Position numbers and translations under genes: made by a program. Shown one piece after another: positions 43,945-53,927 of a DNA stretch of 64,000 nucleotides. Source of the stretch: Octadecabacter arcticus 238. Lineage in GTDB: Bacteria > Pseudomonadota > Alphaproteobacteria > Rhodobacterales > Rhodobacteraceae. The notes beneath the pieces were generated by a model. That model was not told the origin of the DNA. It saw only the letters and a program-made list of their open reading frames with translations, and made no database searches. Each line of letters starts with the position of its first letter. Positions within the stretch are counted from its first letter, which is position 1. Where the stretch lies: NCBI RefSeq assembly GCF_000155735.2, contig NC_020908.1, positions 1,493,001 through 1,557,000 of the forward strand, given 5' to 3'.

Positions 43945-45381
43945 GGGGATGTCCCGTACGATGTTGAAAATCGGGCGAGTGGCGCTGCTTGATTGATGGT
44001 TAGGCGACGTCCTTGATTTGGTCAAGCGTTACGGTATTGCGATGATCTAGCAAAGCTTGCTTGAGAATGGGGAGTTGCTTGTAGGCCTTTAGGCGGCGGA
44101 AGCCTTTCGCGGCTTCCAGCATACCAGCCCCTGTCCAGCGCAGCGCCATTTTTGCATCGCGCCAGCGTTTGACGTTTCGACAGACCTGTCGGATCACGCT
44201 GTTCATAGATTCAATGATGTTGGTGCTGGCCAATGAGCGTCTCAATTCCACAGGTAGCCCCAACCTAACAACAGTTAGAATTTCGTCTAGGCCCTCAAGG
44301 ATCGACTTTGAAACGTCCGGAGCCTCAAGCTCTAGTCGCTGGGCAAGATTCCGCATCAACCGCTCGGCTTTGTCGGCATCATCAAGCTCCCATGCTTGCT
44401 TCAGCGCGCGGCGTACGGAGGCGTGCAGCTTTGGAGGAAGCCTGTCAGTTATGTTGCGGGCCTTGTGTATCTGGCATCTTTGGATGGGAATATCGGCACC
44501 AAATGTGCGCCGAATTGCCTTGGTCAGTGCCTTAGCCCCATCTACGATGAACAAATAGCAGCCCGCTGGATCGAGCCCACGCTCTATCAGATTGTCCAAA
44601 AGCGCCTGAACCGTCGCGGCGTTCTCGGTCGCCCCTTCAATGACGCCCAGAGGGTGCTTTTCGCCTGAAACCTCCACACCCACGGCCGCAAGCATCAACA
44701 AATGATCGTCCAAATGCAGCCCGTCGATCTGGATCGCTACAAGGTCAAGCTCCGATAGATCAGATGACATCCACTCATCCAGGCGCGCTTGGGTGAGTGC
44801 TTTGAAGCGACGCGAAACTGCTGACCTGGACAGCCCGCTCCCTGCCTTATTAGGCACCTTCGCTTCGGGCAGCCGTACAGCTCGGTCATACTTACGGGTG
44901 GAAACATTCATCAACATTAGGCTCATTGCCCATTGTTCAAGGAAGCCACCCGAGGAGGCCTCTTCCCAGCTCGGCAGGACAATCTCTTTTCCGGTCACTT
45001 TATCGCGCACACGGGGGCGCTCCAGCTCAATCTTCCCACCATGGAACCCAACCTGACCTTTCGCGGTGCCCCATCTGTGGCCAGGCTTGTCAGTGCAATG
45101 CTCGTATCGGCCACCCGCCAGCGTATCTGCGTCCTCACCAAACATCTGAACCAGACTGGCGACGCCCGCCGTCAGGCAGAACTGCTCGAAGCTCTCGCCA
45201 ACTTTGTCCCAGGCTGTTTCCACGAGTTGATGAACATTCGACGCGCTGGCAAGTCCAGCGCTTGCTGTGATAGTCTTCTTCATGGTGTTGCTTCCTTTTG
45301 CGATTAAACACCCAGAGCCTACGGCTCAGGGGAAGCAACGCCACCCTAAATTAAAATTTCAACATTCTTCGGGACATTCCC
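43945..45381 (-). mobile_element. IS256-family insertion sequence, copy 2 (1437 bp)
   Basis: Same ends as copy 1 (GGGGATGTCCCG at the left, GGGAATGTCCCG reversed at the right) and same length. The flanking duplication is CGGCAGCG at 43937-43944 and 45382-45389. The element is in the opposite orientation to copy 1. Confidence 0.95.
44000..45283 (-). CDS. IS256-family (Mutator-type) transposase, copy 2
   Basis: The 427-aa frame is intact and nearly identical to copy 1, with Pro in ELERPRVRD, Met in HLLMLAAVG and Thr in NTVTLDQ. The same DDE motifs are present (IQIDGLHLDD, FIVDGAKALT, NIIESMNSVIRQ). Having two intact copies suggests recent transposition. Confidence 0.95.
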   Translation of the reverse strand: MKKTITASAGLASASNVHQLVETAWDKVGESFEQFCLTAGVASLVQMFGEDADTLAGGRYEHCTDKPGHRWGTAKGQVGFHGGKIELERPRVRDKVTGKEIVLPSWEEASSGGFLEQWAMSLMLMNVSTRKYDRAVRLPEAKVPNKAGSGLSRSAVSRRFKALTQARLDEWMSSDLSELDLVAIQIDGLHLDDHLLMLAAVGVEVSGEKHPLGVIEGATENAATVQALLDNLIERGLDPAGCYLFIVDGAKALTKAIRRTFGADIPIQRCQIHKARNITDRLPPKLHASVRRALKQAWELDDADKAERLMRNLAQRLELEAPDVSKSILEGLDEILTVVRLGLPVELRRSLASTNIIESMNSVIRQVCRNVKRWRDAKMALRWTGAGMLEAAKGFRRLKAYKQLPILKQALLDHRNTVTLDQIKDVA

Positions 45382-45527
45382 CGGCAGCGCAAACGAACCC
45401 TTTAAGCAGCGTTCCAAAAACGGTGGTTTTTAGAGCTGACGGAAGCGGTGTTCCTCACCATTTGGTGTTGCCGCTAAAACTCAAAACGATAGCCGAGAGC
45501 CAAATACTTAGATAGAAAGTTGAACTC

Positions 45528-45839
45528 ATGACGAATCCTGACTTGGAAAAACTGTCCGTAGAAGAACTAAAAAAATTGCAAAAAGATGCGGCTAAAGCGG
45601 TCGCAAGCTTTGAAGATCGTAAACGTGCAGGCGTGATTGCAGAGTTAGAGGCGGTTGCGCAAAAGCATGGGTACAAGCTGGTGGATCTTACGGGTGGCAA
45701 GAAAGCTAAAGTTGCTTCGCCCGCCAAGTACAAGCATCCGGAAGATTCATCGCTCACCTGGAGTGGGCGTGGTAGACAGCCTAATTGGATTAGGGATGGG
45801 CCCTCAACGGAAAAATCGTTAATCGTCTTTGCGATCTAA
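45528..45839 (+). CDS. H-NS family nucleoid protein
   Basis: The 103-aa protein has the two-part H-NS plan. An N-terminal coiled coil for dimerisation comes first (LEKLSVEELKKLQKDAAKAV, then FEDRKRAGVIAELEAVAQKH). The C-terminal DNA-binding motif follows (KYKHPEDSSLTWSGRGRQPN) and the family ending VFAI. Such proteins silence AT-rich, foreign DNA. It begins 138 bases after IS256 copy 2, whose insertion may have altered its promoter. Confidence 0.92.
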   Translation: MTNPDLEKLSVEELKKLQKDAAKAVASFEDRKRAGVIAELEAVAQKHGYKLVDLTGGKKAKVASPAKYKHPEDSSLTWSGRGRQPNWIRDGPSTEKSLIVFAI

Positions 45840-45991
45840 AAATATTTCGCGGATTCAACTCACCAGTGCAACTTTACCCACGGTATGATGCGTGAGGCGG
45901 CGATCCGGGACAAAGATCGACCAGACCAGCATCGTGATCAACGCAGCTTCGCAGAAAAGGGCGGTGATCAGCGTGACAGGAACCATATCGC

Positions 45992-46927
45992 TCATCCGTG
46001 CTGCTCCTCGCCGTGTCCTCGCCCGCCGAACTCGGATGGGTCATCGCAAGCGTGGCGCGCGCATTCCAGCTCCAGAGTGGTGTGCTCGATGTCGAATTGG
46101 TCGGACAGTGCGGCCTTGATCCGGTCCTTTACAGCGTCTGCGTCACTCCAGCGTCCCTCAGCAATGACGATATGGGCGTCGAGCGCAGCGCGATGTTCGT
46201 CCATCTGCCAGAAATGGGCATGGTGGATGCCGGTCACGCCGTCGATGCCGCGCACCGTATGGAGGACAGCTTCCGTCTCAATCTCCGGCGGCGAGCCCAG
46301 CATCAGAATGCGGATCACAGGGCCGATCTCATGGAACGATTGCCAAAGGATGTATCCCGCGATCATCACCGTCACAATGGGGTCAACCAGCCGCCAGTCG
46401 TAAAGCAGGATCAGTGTGCCTGCGAAGATCACGGCGACCGAACCGAGTGCGTCAGCCACATTGTGCAGGAAGGCCGCACGGATGTTCACACTGGACTTAG
46501 ACATGGTGTAAGTCAGCATAGCCGTCACCACATCAACAACGAGAGCTATGCCCGCGATGACGACAATAATCCAACCCTCGACATCCTGAGGGTTGGCAAA
46601 ACGCATTGCGGCTTCGTAGAGAAGGTAGAGGCCTATCACGATCAGTGTCGTGTAGTTAATGAGTGCCGCAAAAACCTCGACCCGGCCATAGCCGAAGGTC
46701 ATCTCCGCGTCTCGTGGCTGTCGCGCTATTTTGCGCGCGCCGAAAGCGATGATGAGCGAGATCGCGTCGGAGAAGTTATGCAGCGCGTCCGCGATCAAAG
46801 CCAGCGATCCGGACATGATACCGCCTATGACCTGCGCGACTGTGAGCCCCATATTGACGGCAATGGCGGCGAAGACGCGGCGGTCGCCCGCTTCGGGGTC
46901 GACGTGATGATGATGGCCGTGTCCCAT
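45992..46927 (-). CDS. Cation diffusion facilitator (Zn/Cd/Co efflux)
   Basis: The 311-aa inner-membrane protein exports divalent metal ions in exchange for protons. It begins with a His cluster (GHGHHHHVD) and has six membrane helices. The transport-site motifs are IADALHNFSDAISLII (helix II) and FLHNVADALGSVAVI (helix V), that is the HxxxD pairs. The C-terminal cytoplasmic domain has HHAHFWQMDEHRAALDAHIV. A GGAGC box lies before ATG 46927. The promoter is the MerR-type site at 46963-46993, transcribed divergently from the regulator. Confidence 0.95.
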   Translation of the reverse strand: MGHGHHHHVDPEAGDRRVFAAIAVNMGLTVAQVIGGIMSGSLALIADALHNFSDAISLIIAFGARKIARQPRDAEMTFGYGRVEVFAALINYTTLIVIGLYLLYEAAMRFANPQDVEGWIIVVIAGIALVVDVVTAMLTYTMSKSSVNIRAAFLHNVADALGSVAVIFAGTLILLYDWRLVDPIVTVMIAGYILWQSFHEIGPVIRILMLGSPPEIETEAVLHTVRGIDGVTGIHHAHFWQMDEHRAALDAHIVIAEGRWSDADAVKDRIKAALSDQFDIEHTTLELECARHACDDPSEFGGRGHGEEQHG

Positions 46928-46962
46928 ATCGGTAGCTCCTTTCGATTCGCATCCTTTTCATA

Positions 46963-46993
46963 TAGATACGATCTACAGCGACTGTAGCTTCAA
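46963..46993 (-). promoter_or_regulatory. MerR-type promoter with 19-base spacer and operator
   Basis: On the minus strand TTGAAG (46993-46988) and TATCTA (46968-46963) are separated by 19 bases, and the spacer contains the perfect dyad CTACAGTCGCTGTAG (46973-46987). This overlong spacer with a central operator is the hallmark of promoters that a metal-bound MerR protein untwists. Confidence 0.9.
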
Positions 46994-47002
46994 GGGGCAA
47001 AT

Positions 47003-47458
47003 GTGAAAGAGTATTCAATCGGGCAGATGTCGCGCCAGACAGGCGTTAAAGTGACGACGATCCGCTACTACGAAAGCCGGGGTCTTATCCCGTCACCTGC
47101 GCGCACAGAAGGTGGGCAGCGGCGATATGATGACGCCGCGCTCGAACGGCTCGCTTTCCTGCGCCATGCGCGGAAATTGGGGTTCGGGTTCGATGACATC
47201 GCGGATTTAATGGCTCTGGCTGAAGAGCCTGCCGAAGATTGTGCGCCCGCCCATGAGATCGCTCGAAAGCAGCTCGCGGCAGTGGACCGACGCATGACCA
47301 TTCTTGCGCAGCTTCGCAAAGAACTGGCGCGGATGGCAAACGCGGACGATAAGGGGCAAGCAGGGGATTGCCGCGTTATCCAAGTGCTCGGCGATCACCG
47401 TCTTTGCATCGGCGCGCATGAAGCACCAACAAACCTGTCTATAACCAATAGCGATTGA
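47003..47458 (+). CDS. MerR-family metal-responsive regulator
   Basis: The 151-aa protein starts at GTG 47003 (AAGGGG 5 bases upstream; the ATG at 47001 would stop at once). It has the winged helix EYSIGQMSRQTGVKVTTIRY, the wing SPARTEGGQRRYDD and a long dimer helix. Cys residues in EDCAPAHE, GDCRVIQ and HRLC fit a metal-binding C-terminus. It should activate the divergent cation-efflux gene on Zn, Cd or Co; the actual metal is not readable. Confidence 0.92.
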   Translation: MKEYSIGQMSRQTGVKVTTIRYYESRGLIPSPARTEGGQRRYDDAALERLAFLRHARKLGFGFDDIADLMALAEEPAEDCAPAHEIARKQLAAVDRRMTILAQLRKELARMANADDKGQAGDCRVIQVLGDHRLCIGAHEAPTNLSITNSD

Positions 47459-47602
47459 ACGAACCTCATTGCTTAACAAGACATTGGCTGCACTCTGACG
47501 AGCGAACAGATTGGGCTCAGAGCCGCGGTTAGCTGCGTTTGCACATCGAAAAACTGAGTCGCAGCCCCGAGTGTCCGCTTTCTTCAAGTTGGCTAATTTA
47601 GT

Positions 47603-47881
47603 TTGCGGGTGCAGCGAAGGTCTGGAATCCGCCCTTATCGCGTGAGCGATGCCGCCATCAGCGCGGTCATGGGTCACTTCGAGATTTCATCGAGGACACG
47701 ACGCCAGTTGTTCGAAGCGGGAAGCCCAACAACGGACCTCTACAAGCGCCGAAAGCTGGGTCCAGTCATGGAAGTTGCCGAAGCTTTGGAGTGCGAATGG
47801 TGGCCTTCAATTCAGCCATTTACTGGTGTAGATCTACGATCAGACGTTGATCGACTGATGCAGACTGATGCAGCAGAGTAA
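47603..47881 (+). pseudogene. Probable C-terminal fragment of a tyrosine recombinase
   Basis: The frame contains VSDAAISAVMGHFEISSRTR and GSPTTDLYKRRKLGPVMEVA, which could be the last catalytic His (MGH) and the nucleophile Tyr (DLY) of a recombinase. No start signal or upstream domain is seen. The surrounding 47459-47911 has no other gene. The call rests on a loose resemblance. Confidence 0.35.
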
Positions 47882-47911
47882 TAGAATCTCATTTTTTCTA
47901 AGGAAATTTCA

Positions 47912-47986
47912 ATGCATCTGCTAAACGATAATAACGTGCGTGATGTCCAGATCACGCGCGAGTCGCCCAACTATCGGGCCATTTAA
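47912..47986 (+). CDS. Short upstream ORF coupled to the methyltransferase gene (24 aa)
   Basis: ATG 47912 follows AAGGA by 7 bases. The frame (MHLLNDNNVRDVQITRESPN, YRAI) ends in TAATG, so its stop overlaps the next start codon. The methyltransferase itself has no ribosome box, so translation of this short frame may feed ribosomes to it. Confidence 0.45.
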   Translation: MHLLNDNNVRDVQITRESPNYRAI

Positions 47987-49149
47987 TGACACCTGCTGCG
48001 CGCGTTGCCGCTGCGATTGAAGTTCTCGACCTGATCTTTGAAGGGGCCACACCCGAAAAATCGCTAACCGGGTGGGGGCGGCGTCATCGCTTTGCAGGAT
48101 CCAAGGACCGCGCGGCCATTCGCGATCACGTGTTTCAGGCGTTGCGGTGCCGTGCGTCGTATGCGTGGCTTGGTGGTGCGCAATCCGGACGCGGTGTCAT
48201 GCTCGGCGCGATGCGCGCCGCGGGGCAGGTGGATGAAATGTTTAGTGGCATCGCCCATGCGCCGCGCTTGGTTGAAGACGGTGAAGATGCCCGTGCCATT
48301 GAAGACGCAGATCGCGCAACGCAAAACGACATACCCGAATGGTTGCTGCCGCATTTCGACGGTGCTTTGGGCGCGGATTCTGACGGTGTCATGGAGACAC
48401 TGAAAACCCGCGCTGGGGTCTTTTTACGCGTGAATGCCGCGCGTACAGATACGATGGAAACGATCGACGTCTTGGCACACGACGGCGTCACGGTGGTGCT
48501 TGTCCGTGACATTAAAAATGCACTGCAAGTCACTGATAACGAACGGCGTGTGGCGCAAACAGACGCATATCTTACAGGCTTGATTGAACTGCAAGACGCC
48601 TCTTCGCAACACGCGATGATCTCCCTTGGATTGACCGCTGGACAACGCGTGCTGGATTTATGTGCTGGTGGCGGCGGAAAGGCTCTTGCGATGGCGGCGC
48701 TCGGCGCCGATGTGGTCGCGCATGATATTGATCCGCGCCGAATGGTTGATCTTGCGCCGCGCGCAGATCGGGCGGGCGTCGTGATTGAAACCGTCTTGAC
48801 GGACGCGCTGGCAACGCTCGCCCCGTTTGACGTGGTTCTAGTGGATGCGCCGTGTTCGGGCAGCGGCACATGGCGGCGGACCCCTGCGGCAAAGTGGGAT
48901 CTGACACCGGAACGGTTGTTGGAATTGAACCAAATCCAGGCCGATGTTTTGGTGCAAGCTGCACCTTTGGTTGGGGTTGGCGGGACGCTTGCCTACGCAA
49001 CATGTTCCGTCTTTGACGTCGAAAACGGTGATCGAATTGATGAGTTTACTGAAAAAAATGGTGATTTTGAAGTGATCTCGAAAAGCCTGCGTCGTCCGCG
49101 TGCTGACGGTGATGGCTTTTTCTTTGTGCAGTTGCGCCGAACTACCTGA
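47986..49149 (+). CDS. RsmB/NOP-type RNA cytosine methyltransferase
   Basis: The 387-aa protein has a NusB-like N-terminal region (RVAAAIEVLDLIFEGATPEK, RAAIRDHVFQALRCR) and a Rossmann-type SAM domain. SAM motif I is VLDLCAGGGGKALAMAALGA; the catalytic Cys lie in VLVDAPCSGSGTWRR (proline-cysteine) and YATCSVF. It methylates C5 of a cytosine in rRNA or tRNA. It is a core gene followed by cckA in the same direction. Confidence 0.92.
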   Translation: MTPAARVAAAIEVLDLIFEGATPEKSLTGWGRRHRFAGSKDRAAIRDHVFQALRCRASYAWLGGAQSGRGVMLGAMRAAGQVDEMFSGIAHAPRLVEDGEDARAIEDADRATQNDIPEWLLPHFDGALGADSDGVMETLKTRAGVFLRVNAARTDTMETIDVLAHDGVTVVLVRDIKNALQVTDNERRVAQTDAYLTGLIELQDASSQHAMISLGLTAGQRVLDLCAGGGGKALAMAALGADVVAHDIDPRRMVDLAPRADRAGVVIETVLTDALATLAPFDVVLVDAPCSGSGTWRRTPAAKWDLTPERLLELNQIQADVLVQAAPLVGVGGTLAYATCSVFDVENGDRIDEFTEKNGDFEVISKSLRRPRADGDGFFFVQLRRTT

Positions 49150-49277
49150 CAGCCCTTGATTGCATTTGACATCTAGAGGAGTAGGTTGTTCGGAGCAATG
49201 GGCGCCGCACTTTAAGCCGTGGTTAAGGTTTTGATGATTCAGTGTCGCTATCGAATCGAACCTGAAAAGAGACGGGC

Positions 49278-51614
49278 GTGACAAATCATATTGACCATTC
49301 ACATCATGGAATTGACCCGCGGCCATCCCTCTCGGCGCTGCGAAAAGAAAAACCGTCTGTTCCCGTTTTTCTGATTGTGATTCCGGGTGTCGTTGCGATT
49401 GTCACTGCGTTTTTCGTAGCACATCCATTTGTACGACTTGGCCTACTGGTCTTCGGATCAGCAGTGGTTTTGTTTGCACTTCTTGTTATCGCCTACAAAT
49501 TTTTGCAAACCCGCAAGACGTCTTATGCGACGCAAGCCCTGATTTCCTTGATCAGTAATGATGCATCGCCCTGCTTCCTCGCTGATTTGGAGGGTCGGGT
49601 TTCATTTCGCAATGAAGCAGCCACGGACCGGTTCCGCGAACGGGCGGTCGAAACTCTTGGTCGTGCGTTTTTAGAACTTTTTGCCAACCCGGGCGCGGTG
49701 CTTTTTCTGTTGCAAAGCAAGGCGCAAGCGTTGGGCAGTGCGCGCGAAGATATTGTGACACGTAAAGGCCATGTGCGCCTGTCAGTGAACGCCATTGATG
49801 ACGCTGTGTTTCTATGGCGCCTTGAGGATTTGTCCGACCGCGGTGGCGGTGCGCGTGCAGCCGATGCACTTAGTTTGCCGATGCTGACGGCAGGGCCAAC
49901 AGGCACGATCCTTTACATGAATGAGGCGTTTCGTCGATTGTTCGGCGGGCGTGCCAAAAATCTTGGTGGCGTGTTTTCCGATCTACCAATCGTGTCGGGC
50001 CAAATCCACAAGGTGCTGTGCGAGGCAGGCGAAGTCGACAGTCTGGTAGCCGAAGTCCCAAGCCACGGCCGTCGTCGGGAGATTTACCTTTTGCCGGGCG
50101 ATAGCCTATCTGAAGAAGCTGTGAGCGGGGCGGAGTGGGACGCCATTGAAGAACTTCCGGTGCCATTGTTAAAAGTTGCGATATCGGGCGAAATCATATC
50201 GGCAAACCACGAAGCGCGGGTGTTGTTGGACAATCGCATTCCAAAAGGCAGCCGGATTAGTGACCTAATGAAGGGCTTGGGTCGTCCGTTGGTCGACTGG
50301 CTGGCCGAAACCGCCGAGGGCAAAGGCACTTCTAAACCACAATTTCTTGAGGTTATTCATGACAGTAAAGAAATACACCTTCAGGTCTCTCTGAACCCGG
50401 CTGGTGACGCGGAAACGCCGCATGTGATTGCAGTTCTCAACGACGTTACAGAATTTAAGAACCTTGAAATGCAGTTTGTCCAAAGCCAAAAAATGCAGGC
50501 AATTGGACAGCTTGCGGGTGGCGTCGCGCATGACTTCAACAACCTACTGACTGCAATTTCAGGGCATTGCGATCTGCTTTTGTTGCGCCATGACCAAGGC
50601 GATGGGGACTACGCGGATTTGGTGCAAATTCACCAAAATGCCAATCGTGCCGCCGCGCTGGTCGGGCAATTGTTGGCCTATTCGCGCAAACAAAACTTGC
50701 AACCGGAGGTTATTGATCTGCGCAACACGCTGTCTGACAGCACGCATTTGTTAAACAGATTGGTTGGAGAAAGGGTCACGCTGACACTGGATCACGATCC
50801 GAGGGTGAGCCCGATCAGAGCAGATAAGAGACAGCTGGAACAAGTCTTGATGAACCTTGTCGTAAATGCGCGCGATGCGATGCCAGAGGGTGGCAATATC
50901 CGGATCGAAACTGGAAATACTGTGCTTGTTGAGGGATTAAGCCGCGACCGCGTGACAGTTCCGCCTGGTCGCTATGTGGAACTTCGGGTGCATGACACCG
51001 GTACAGGCATTCCCGAGGACAAACGGGTAAAAAGATTTGAACCATTTTGGACCACGAAGAAAACTGGTGAGGGCACGGGATTGGGTCTGTCGACGGCGTA
51101 CGGCATCATTAAGCAGACTGGTGGATATATTTTTGTCGTTTCAACGACTGGGGTCGGCACAACGTTCAGTATCTTAATTCCGAGCCATGATGCGCCGGTT
51201 GAGTTTGTCCCTACGCCAGAAGTGATTGAACTCGTTGTTCCGAAATCTGGCGATGGTGTTGTGCTGCTAGTTGAAGACGAAGCACCTGTTCGCGCGTTTG
51301 CGTCCCTTGCACTCCAATTACGCGGCTTCACGGTATTGGAGGCTGATTGCGCCGAGGCAGCACTTACTTTGTTGGCCGACCTTGAACTTGTCGTCGATTT
51401 GTTCTTAAATGACGTCATTATGCCTGGCAAGGACGGCCCCACCTGGGTGCGCGAAGCACTTGCCGCTCGGCCAGATACCAAAGTGGTTTTTGTGTCGGGC
51501 TACGCTGAGGAAGCCTTTGGAGAAGAGCAAAAGAGCATCCCTAATTCGGTGTTCCTGCCCAAACCTTTTTCACTGAACGAGTTGACCAAAACAGTGCACA
51601 ACCAGCTCCACTAG
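49278..51614 (+). CDS. cckA: Hybrid histidine kinase CckA
   Basis: The 778-aa protein has two membrane helices (about 29-48 and 53-73), two PAS-like regions, and a HisKA domain with His418 ([20 protein letters not shown]). An HATPase domain follows ([32 protein letters not shown]), then a receiver domain with Asp712 ([12 protein letters not shown]) and LPKPF. CckA phosphorylates ChpT, which passes phosphate to CtrA and controls motility, gene transfer agents and cell cycle in this order of bacteria. The receiver reads LFLND where SD is usual, but the Asp is conserved. Its stop overlaps the convergent glk stop by 4 bases. Confidence 0.95.
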   Translation: MTNHIDHSHHGIDPRPSLSALRKEKPSVPVFLIVIPGVVAIVTAFFVAHPFVRLGLLVFGSAVVLFALLVIAYKFLQTRKTSYATQALISLISNDASPCFLADLEGRVSFRNEAATDRFRERAVETLGRAFLELFANPGAVLFLLQSKAQALGSAREDIVTRKGHVRLSVNAIDDAVFLWRLEDLSDRGGGARAADALSLPMLTAGPTGTILYMNEAFRRLFGGRAKNLGGVFSDLPIVSGQIHKVLCEAGEVDSLVAEVPSHGRRREIYLLPGDSLSEEAVSGAEWDAIEELPVPLLKVAISGEIISANHEARVLLDNRIPKGSRISDLMKGLGRPLVDWLAETAEGKGTSKPQFLEVIHDSKEIHLQVSLNPAGDAETPHVIAVLNDVTEFKNLEMQFVQSQKMQAIGQLAGGVAHDFNNLLTAISGHCDLLLLRHDQGDGDYADLVQIHQNANRAAALVGQLLAYSRKQNLQPEVIDLRNTLSDSTHLLNRLVGERVTLTLDHDPRVSPIRADKRQLEQVLMNLVVNARDAMPEGGNIRIETGNTVLVEGLSRDRVTVPPGRYVELRVHDTGTGIPEDKRVKRFEPFWTTKKTGEGTGLGLSTAYGIIKQTGGYIFVVSTTGVGTTFSILIPSHDAPVEFVPTPEVIELVVPKSGDGVVLLVEDEAPVRAFASLALQLRGFTVLEADCAEAALTLLADLELVVDLFLNDVIMPGKDGPTWVREALAARPDTKVVFVSGYAEEAFGEEQKSIPNSVFLPKPFSLNELTKTVHNQLH

Positions 51615-52591
51615 GTCGAGCGCAAGCTTTCAATGTGTGATGCAGAGCCAAGCAATGCGGCGTAGTCATCCTCGACCACGGAGACGGCAAAATTGGACAT
51701 GAAACCCGCAAAGCGGCCCTTGTCGCGAAAGGCGTCGGCGAACCCGAACTGTGTCAGGTAGGGTGCAAGAGCGCGCGCCACGCCGCCAACGAGATAGACG
51801 CCGCCAAAGGGCAGTTGAATTAATGACAAGTTGCCGCAAACTGTTCCGAGAATGCGCGCAAACATAGCGGCGGCATCTGTTGCGCGTGCATCATCGCCAT
51901 GCTCGCAGGCGGCCATGATCTCTTGCGCGGTTGCTTGCCCCACGGTGCCACTTTCCTGACCAAGGAAAGAATATACGCGTTCCAATCCGCGTCCTGAAAG
52001 GACGTCTTCGACGGCGGGAAATCCGTGGGCTGTTGAGACAAATTGACACAATCGAAGTTCTTGTTCGGTACGGATTGGCAGGTTGGCGTGGCCGGACTCT
52101 GAGGGTGGTACAAAACGACCCGCAGCAGTTTCAAACACAGGCGCCGCATTAAAGCCAGTTCCGACACCCACCACCAGACGCACAGCATTCGAACTTGGTG
52201 CAACGTCGGGCCCTTTTATGATCGGATTCAAGGAGGCCGCATCCAGATCGCCAATCGCGTGACCTTGAGCCTGCAGATCATTCAGAATCGCTACGGTTTC
52301 AGCCTTTGTGGCGCGCATCAAGGTCTCGCGGTCAATCGTCCAGTCAAGATTTGTCATCGTCGCCTTGCCGTCGCGCACGGGGCCTGCCACCGCAACACAG
52401 GCTGCGGCCGGATCGACGCCGCCTTCATCTGCCAAATAGGTCCGAAGGACCGCTTCCAAGCCGGAATATTTTGCGTTTGAATACCGCCGGATCGTGTCGG
52501 GCAGAATATCTCGACCATTGGCCAAAGCGCAGCGGGTGTTGGTGCCACCGATATCAGCCACAAGCGACAGAGTGTTAGCGGGATGGGTCAT
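51611..52591 (-). CDS. glk: Glucokinase
   Basis: The 326-aa protein matches bacterial Glk: phosphate loop LVADIGGTNTRCAL, catalytic Asp in AILNDLQAQGHAI, ESGHANLPI (glucose and zinc-less family), LSGRGLERVYSFL and VYLVGGVARALAPYL. It phosphorylates the glucose released by the glucosidases encoded next to it. It follows the beta-glucosidase gene by 2 bases. Confidence 0.93.
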   Translation of the reverse strand: MTHPANTLSLVADIGGTNTRCALANGRDILPDTIRRYSNAKYSGLEAVLRTYLADEGGVDPAAACVAVAGPVRDGKATMTNLDWTIDRETLMRATKAETVAILNDLQAQGHAIGDLDAASLNPIIKGPDVAPSSNAVRLVVGVGTGFNAAPVFETAAGRFVPPSESGHANLPIRTEQELRLCQFVSTAHGFPAVEDVLSGRGLERVYSFLGQESGTVGQATAQEIMAACEHGDDARATDAAAMFARILGTVCGNLSLIQLPFGGVYLVGGVARALAPYLTQFGFADAFRDKGRFAGFMSNFAVSVVEDDYAALLGSASHIESLRST

Positions 52592-52593
52592 AA

Positions 52594-53913
52594 TCAGCGC
52601 TCCAAAGCGAATTTAAGAGCGTGATAAGAGGCTTTCGGGGTGCGTTTCAAGGTGTCAAAGTCCATATGAATGAGCCCGAAGCGTTTTTCGTACCCCAATG
52701 CCCATTCATAATTATCCAACAGCGACCATAAAAAATATCCATTTACGGGCACACCATCGTCAATGGCGCGCAGAACAGCAGCAATATGCGCGTTCACGTA
52801 TGCGATACGTTCAGGATCATCTACAACGCCGTTTCTGATCACATCGGCGTTGGACATGCCGTTTTCAGTTACAAGCAGCGGCAGGTCACCAGTGTATTCG
52901 CGCGCGGTCCGTGTAAGAAAATTGTACAAACCGTCGGGATAGATCTCCCAGTCCATTTGGGTCTTTGGCAGGGGGCCTTCGACGGTTTTAAGCGACGGCC
53001 ATGGTCCATCCGTCGCTGCGATGTTTGATCGGGTGTAATAGTTCAGACCGACCCAATCCAACGGTGCTTTGATCGTTGCAAAATCATCCTGCCAACTGTC
53101 TGGCATGTGCGGCCCTAAGCCCTCCATGACGTTTGCGGGGTAAGTCCCTTTGAACACACCGTCCATGAAGAAGCGGTTGTAATACCCATCAAAAAGGTCG
53201 GTGGCAGCGCGCGATTGTGCGCTGTCATCCGCGGGGTTGGCCCATTCAAAATTGAACACGCCGCCCAAGTTGGACATGCCAAGATCGCGCATTATGATGA
53301 TTGCAGTCCCGTGTGCCACAAGGATGTGGTGCATGGCGCGGGCTGTGGCGCGGATGTTGCGCAGGCCCGGTGCGTGGGCGCCAAGGAAATGCGACAACCA
53401 ACCGACACACCATGGTTCATTGATCGGGGCAACGGCCGTCATGCGATCACCGATGCTCCCCATGATACAGGCGGTGTAATCGCTAAACCATTTTGGCATA
53501 TCCGCACTGCGCCACCCGCCTTTATCGGCTAAAGCACTGGGCAGTTCCCAATGGTACAGCGTCGCGTATGGTGCCAATCCACGTTCCAGCATAGCGTCGG
53601 TCAGCCTGTCGTAGAAATCCAGACCTTCGGCGTTCGGAGTTACGCCGTCAGGCATCACCCGCGCCCAAGATGTCGAAAAACGGTAGGCGTCAAACCCTGC
53701 CGCTGCCATTAGATCGAGGTCTTCTTCGTATCGATTGTAATGATCGCAGGCCAATTGCCCGTGTTCGTTGCGCACTACATTTCCGGGCGTAGCCGCAAAG
53801 GTGTCCCAATGGGTTGACCCCGCACCACCCGCAGCGTGGCCTTCGATTTGGTAGGCGGACGTGGCAGCTCCAAAGATAAAACCTTTGGGAAACTCTGAGC
53901 GTTTAAAATCCAT
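52594..53913 (-). CDS. GH1 beta-glucosidase
   Basis: The 439-aa protein is a full GH1 (beta/alpha)8 barrel with the acid/base Glu in APINEPWCVGW, the nucleophile Glu in LLVTENGMSN, and typical IEGHAAGG and WSLLDNYEWALGYEKRFGLI segments. It lacks a signal peptide, so it hydrolyses imported beta-glucosides in the cytoplasm. I use ATG 53913; the TTG at 53931 overlaps the LacI stop. It is in the glk operon. Confidence 0.94.
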   Translation of the reverse strand: MDFKRSEFPKGFIFGAATSAYQIEGHAAGGAGSTHWDTFAATPGNVVRNEHGQLACDHYNRYEEDLDLMAAAGFDAYRFSTSWARVMPDGVTPNAEGLDFYDRLTDAMLERGLAPYATLYHWELPSALADKGGWRSADMPKWFSDYTACIMGSIGDRMTAVAPINEPWCVGWLSHFLGAHAPGLRNIRATARAMHHILVAHGTAIIIMRDLGMSNLGGVFNFEWANPADDSAQSRAATDLFDGYYNRFFMDGVFKGTYPANVMEGLGPHMPDSWQDDFATIKAPLDWVGLNYYTRSNIAATDGPWPSLKTVEGPLPKTQMDWEIYPDGLYNFLTRTAREYTGDLPLLVTENGMSNADVIRNGVVDDPERIAYVNAHIAAVLRAIDDGVPVNGYFLWSLLDNYEWALGYEKRFGLIHMDFDTLKRTPKASYHALKFALER

Positions 53914-53927
53914 GGTGGTCTTTCTGG

